From PALSA-693 sp963780345 (GTDB lineage Bacteria; Actinomycetota; Acidimicrobiia; Acidimicrobiales; Palsa-688): a DNA stretch of 64,000 nt. Position 1 is the first letter of the stretch. Each line of letters starts with the position of its first letter. Below, piece after piece: positions 63,321 to 64,000 of the stretch. The stretch covers positions 434,001 through 498,000 of the forward strand of contig CAWABU010000002.1 of NCBI GenBank assembly GCA_963780345.1, written 5' to 3'. The translations under genes were made by a program, and so were the position numbers. Under the pieces are notes generated by a model, which was not told the origin of the DNA, searched no databases, and saw only the letters and a program-made list of their open reading frames with translations.

Positions 63321-64000
63321 TTATTCGCCGCTGCCGGCGCCGGCCATCTCGACGGACGGCGGCTGCAGCCCTTCGATGGACCGGAACACGATGACGGGTT
63401 CACCGGATTCGGCGTCGTCCTCGATGTCGACGATGATGGTCTCGCCGGCCCGGAACTCCTTCCAGAGGATCTTCTCGGAGAGCGGATCCTCGACCAGGCG
63501 CTGGAGGGCCCGGCGCAGCGGGCGGGCGCCCATGGTGGGGTCGTACCCCTTCTCGACCACGTAGTACTTGGCCGCCTGGGTGAGCTCGATGGCCAGGCCC
63601 TGGCTCTCCAGGCTGCTGCGGACCCGCTTGATCATCAGGTCGATGATCTCGGTGACCTCGTCCTTGGTCAGCTCGTGGAAGACGATGACGTCGTCGATAC
63701 GGTTGAGGAACTCCGGACGGAAGTGGGCCTTGAGGGCGTCGTTGACCTTGAGCTTCATCTTCTCGTAGGTCACCGCTTCGCTGGTCTTGGCGAAGCCGAC
63801 GGACGCCTTGCGCAGGTCGGCCGTGCCGAGGTTGGAGGTCATGATGATGACCGTGTTCTTGAAGTCGACGCTGCGGCCCTGCGAGTCCGTGAGCCGCCCG
63901 TCCTCCAGGATCTGCAGGAGGGCGTTGAACACGTCGGGGTGCGCCTTTTCGATCTCGTCGAACAGGACCACCGAGAAGGGCTTACGCCGAACGGCCTCGG
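63321..64000 (-). CDS. clpC: ATP-dependent Clp protease ATPase subunit ClpC (3' part)
   Basis: The C-terminal 226 residues of ClpC; the gene runs off the right edge. Visible are Walker B VVLFDEIEKAHPDVF, sensor 1 IIMTSNLG, the arginine-finger region FRPEFLNRIDD, and sensor 2 GARPLRRALQR. ClpC unfolds substrates for ClpP. The tail ends in a Gly/Ser-rich stretch. The N-terminal Clp-N domain and first AAA module are outside the window. Confidence 0.95.
   Translation of the reverse strand, partial: EAVRRKPFSVVLFDEIEKAHPDVFNALLQILEDGRLTDSQGRSVDFKNTVIIMTSNLGTADLRKASVGFAKTSEAVTYEKMKLKVNDALKAHFRPEFLNRIDDVIVFHELTKDEVTEIIDLMIKRVRSSLESQGLAIELTQAAKYYVVEKGYDPTMGARPLRRALQRLVEDPLSEKILWKEFRAGETIIVDIEDDAESGEPVIVFRSIEGLQPPSVEMAGAGSGE

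Overview
The window is strongly GC-rich and almost fully coding, with many GTG and TTG starts and many 1-, 4- or 8-base start/stop overlaps. Its gene content is that of a Gram-positive actinobacterium (Actinomycetota): CarD, DUF3040, DUF3263 and LytR_C proteins, MurT/GatD, a CPBP protease with a DUF2510 tail, PAC2, HelD, GpgS, a polyphosphate-glucokinase-like ROK protein, HemE/HemY/HemQ (coproporphyrin-type heme route) and the order clpC-radA-disA / carD-ispD-ispF-rlmB. The lineage may be Acidimicrobiia or another deep branch; that is inference, since no marker rRNA is present.

Layout. 0.1-9 kb: a GT-C membrane glycosyltransferase, a DUF3040 protein, the glucokinase, a coupled murT-gatD-pncB operon, a DoxX protein and a stand-alone LigD-type primase-polymerase. 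9.4-17.7 kb: a compact conjugation module on the minus strand (DUF6112 pilin-like, TrbL/VirB6-like, SCO6880, VirB4-like ATPase, TraG/VirD4 coupling protein) with a divergent TrwC/TraI relaxase; the coupling protein and relaxase frames are each broken once, and no integrase is visible. 17.8-30.4 kb: CPBP protease, LPG-synthase-like flippase, lipoprotein, orphan D12-class adenine methylase, sigma-70 factor, MarR regulator, rhodanese, pdxH, pyrE, helD, hemE and a frame-broken hemY. 30.4-35.7 kb: an envelope glycan or lipid cluster (alpha/alpha-toroid protein, two methyltransferases, GT4, GT2, GtrA). 35.7-50.5 kb: citrate synthase, chorismate mutase (frame broken), GNAT, PAC2, Nudix, CoA-disulfide-reductase-like flavoprotein, LarE, AlaX, a GH114-like secreted protein, HemQ, groEL with CIRCE, and a thrC plus MoaD-like carrier pair. 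50.7-57.1 kb: a compatible-solute region (gpgS, glycerate kinase, otsA, otsB, a histidine phosphatase) with tRNA-Thr. 57-64 kb: rlmB, ispF, ispD, carD, a Crp regulator, disA, radA and the 3' part of clpC running off the window.

Two window-wide patterns stand out. First, five genes (traG, relaxase, hemY, a GT4 gene and chorismate mutase) each carry one frame break; four are in the +1 sense and contain or adjoin alternating CG runs, and the hemY break is in a C run. Because housekeeping genes are hit, base-level errors in the assembly are a better explanation than decay. Second, many of the longer gaps hold their own short tandem repeat or a dispersed inverted repeat. At groEL and at the CPBP gene the repeat is a copy of the gene's own 3' end, including the stop codon.

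There is no CRISPR array, insertion sequence, rRNA or recognisable defence operon. The best leads for something undescribed are the minimal Gram-positive type IV secretion module, the toroid/methyltransferase/glycosyltransferase cluster, the thrC-carrier pair, and the gene-tail repeat arrays.
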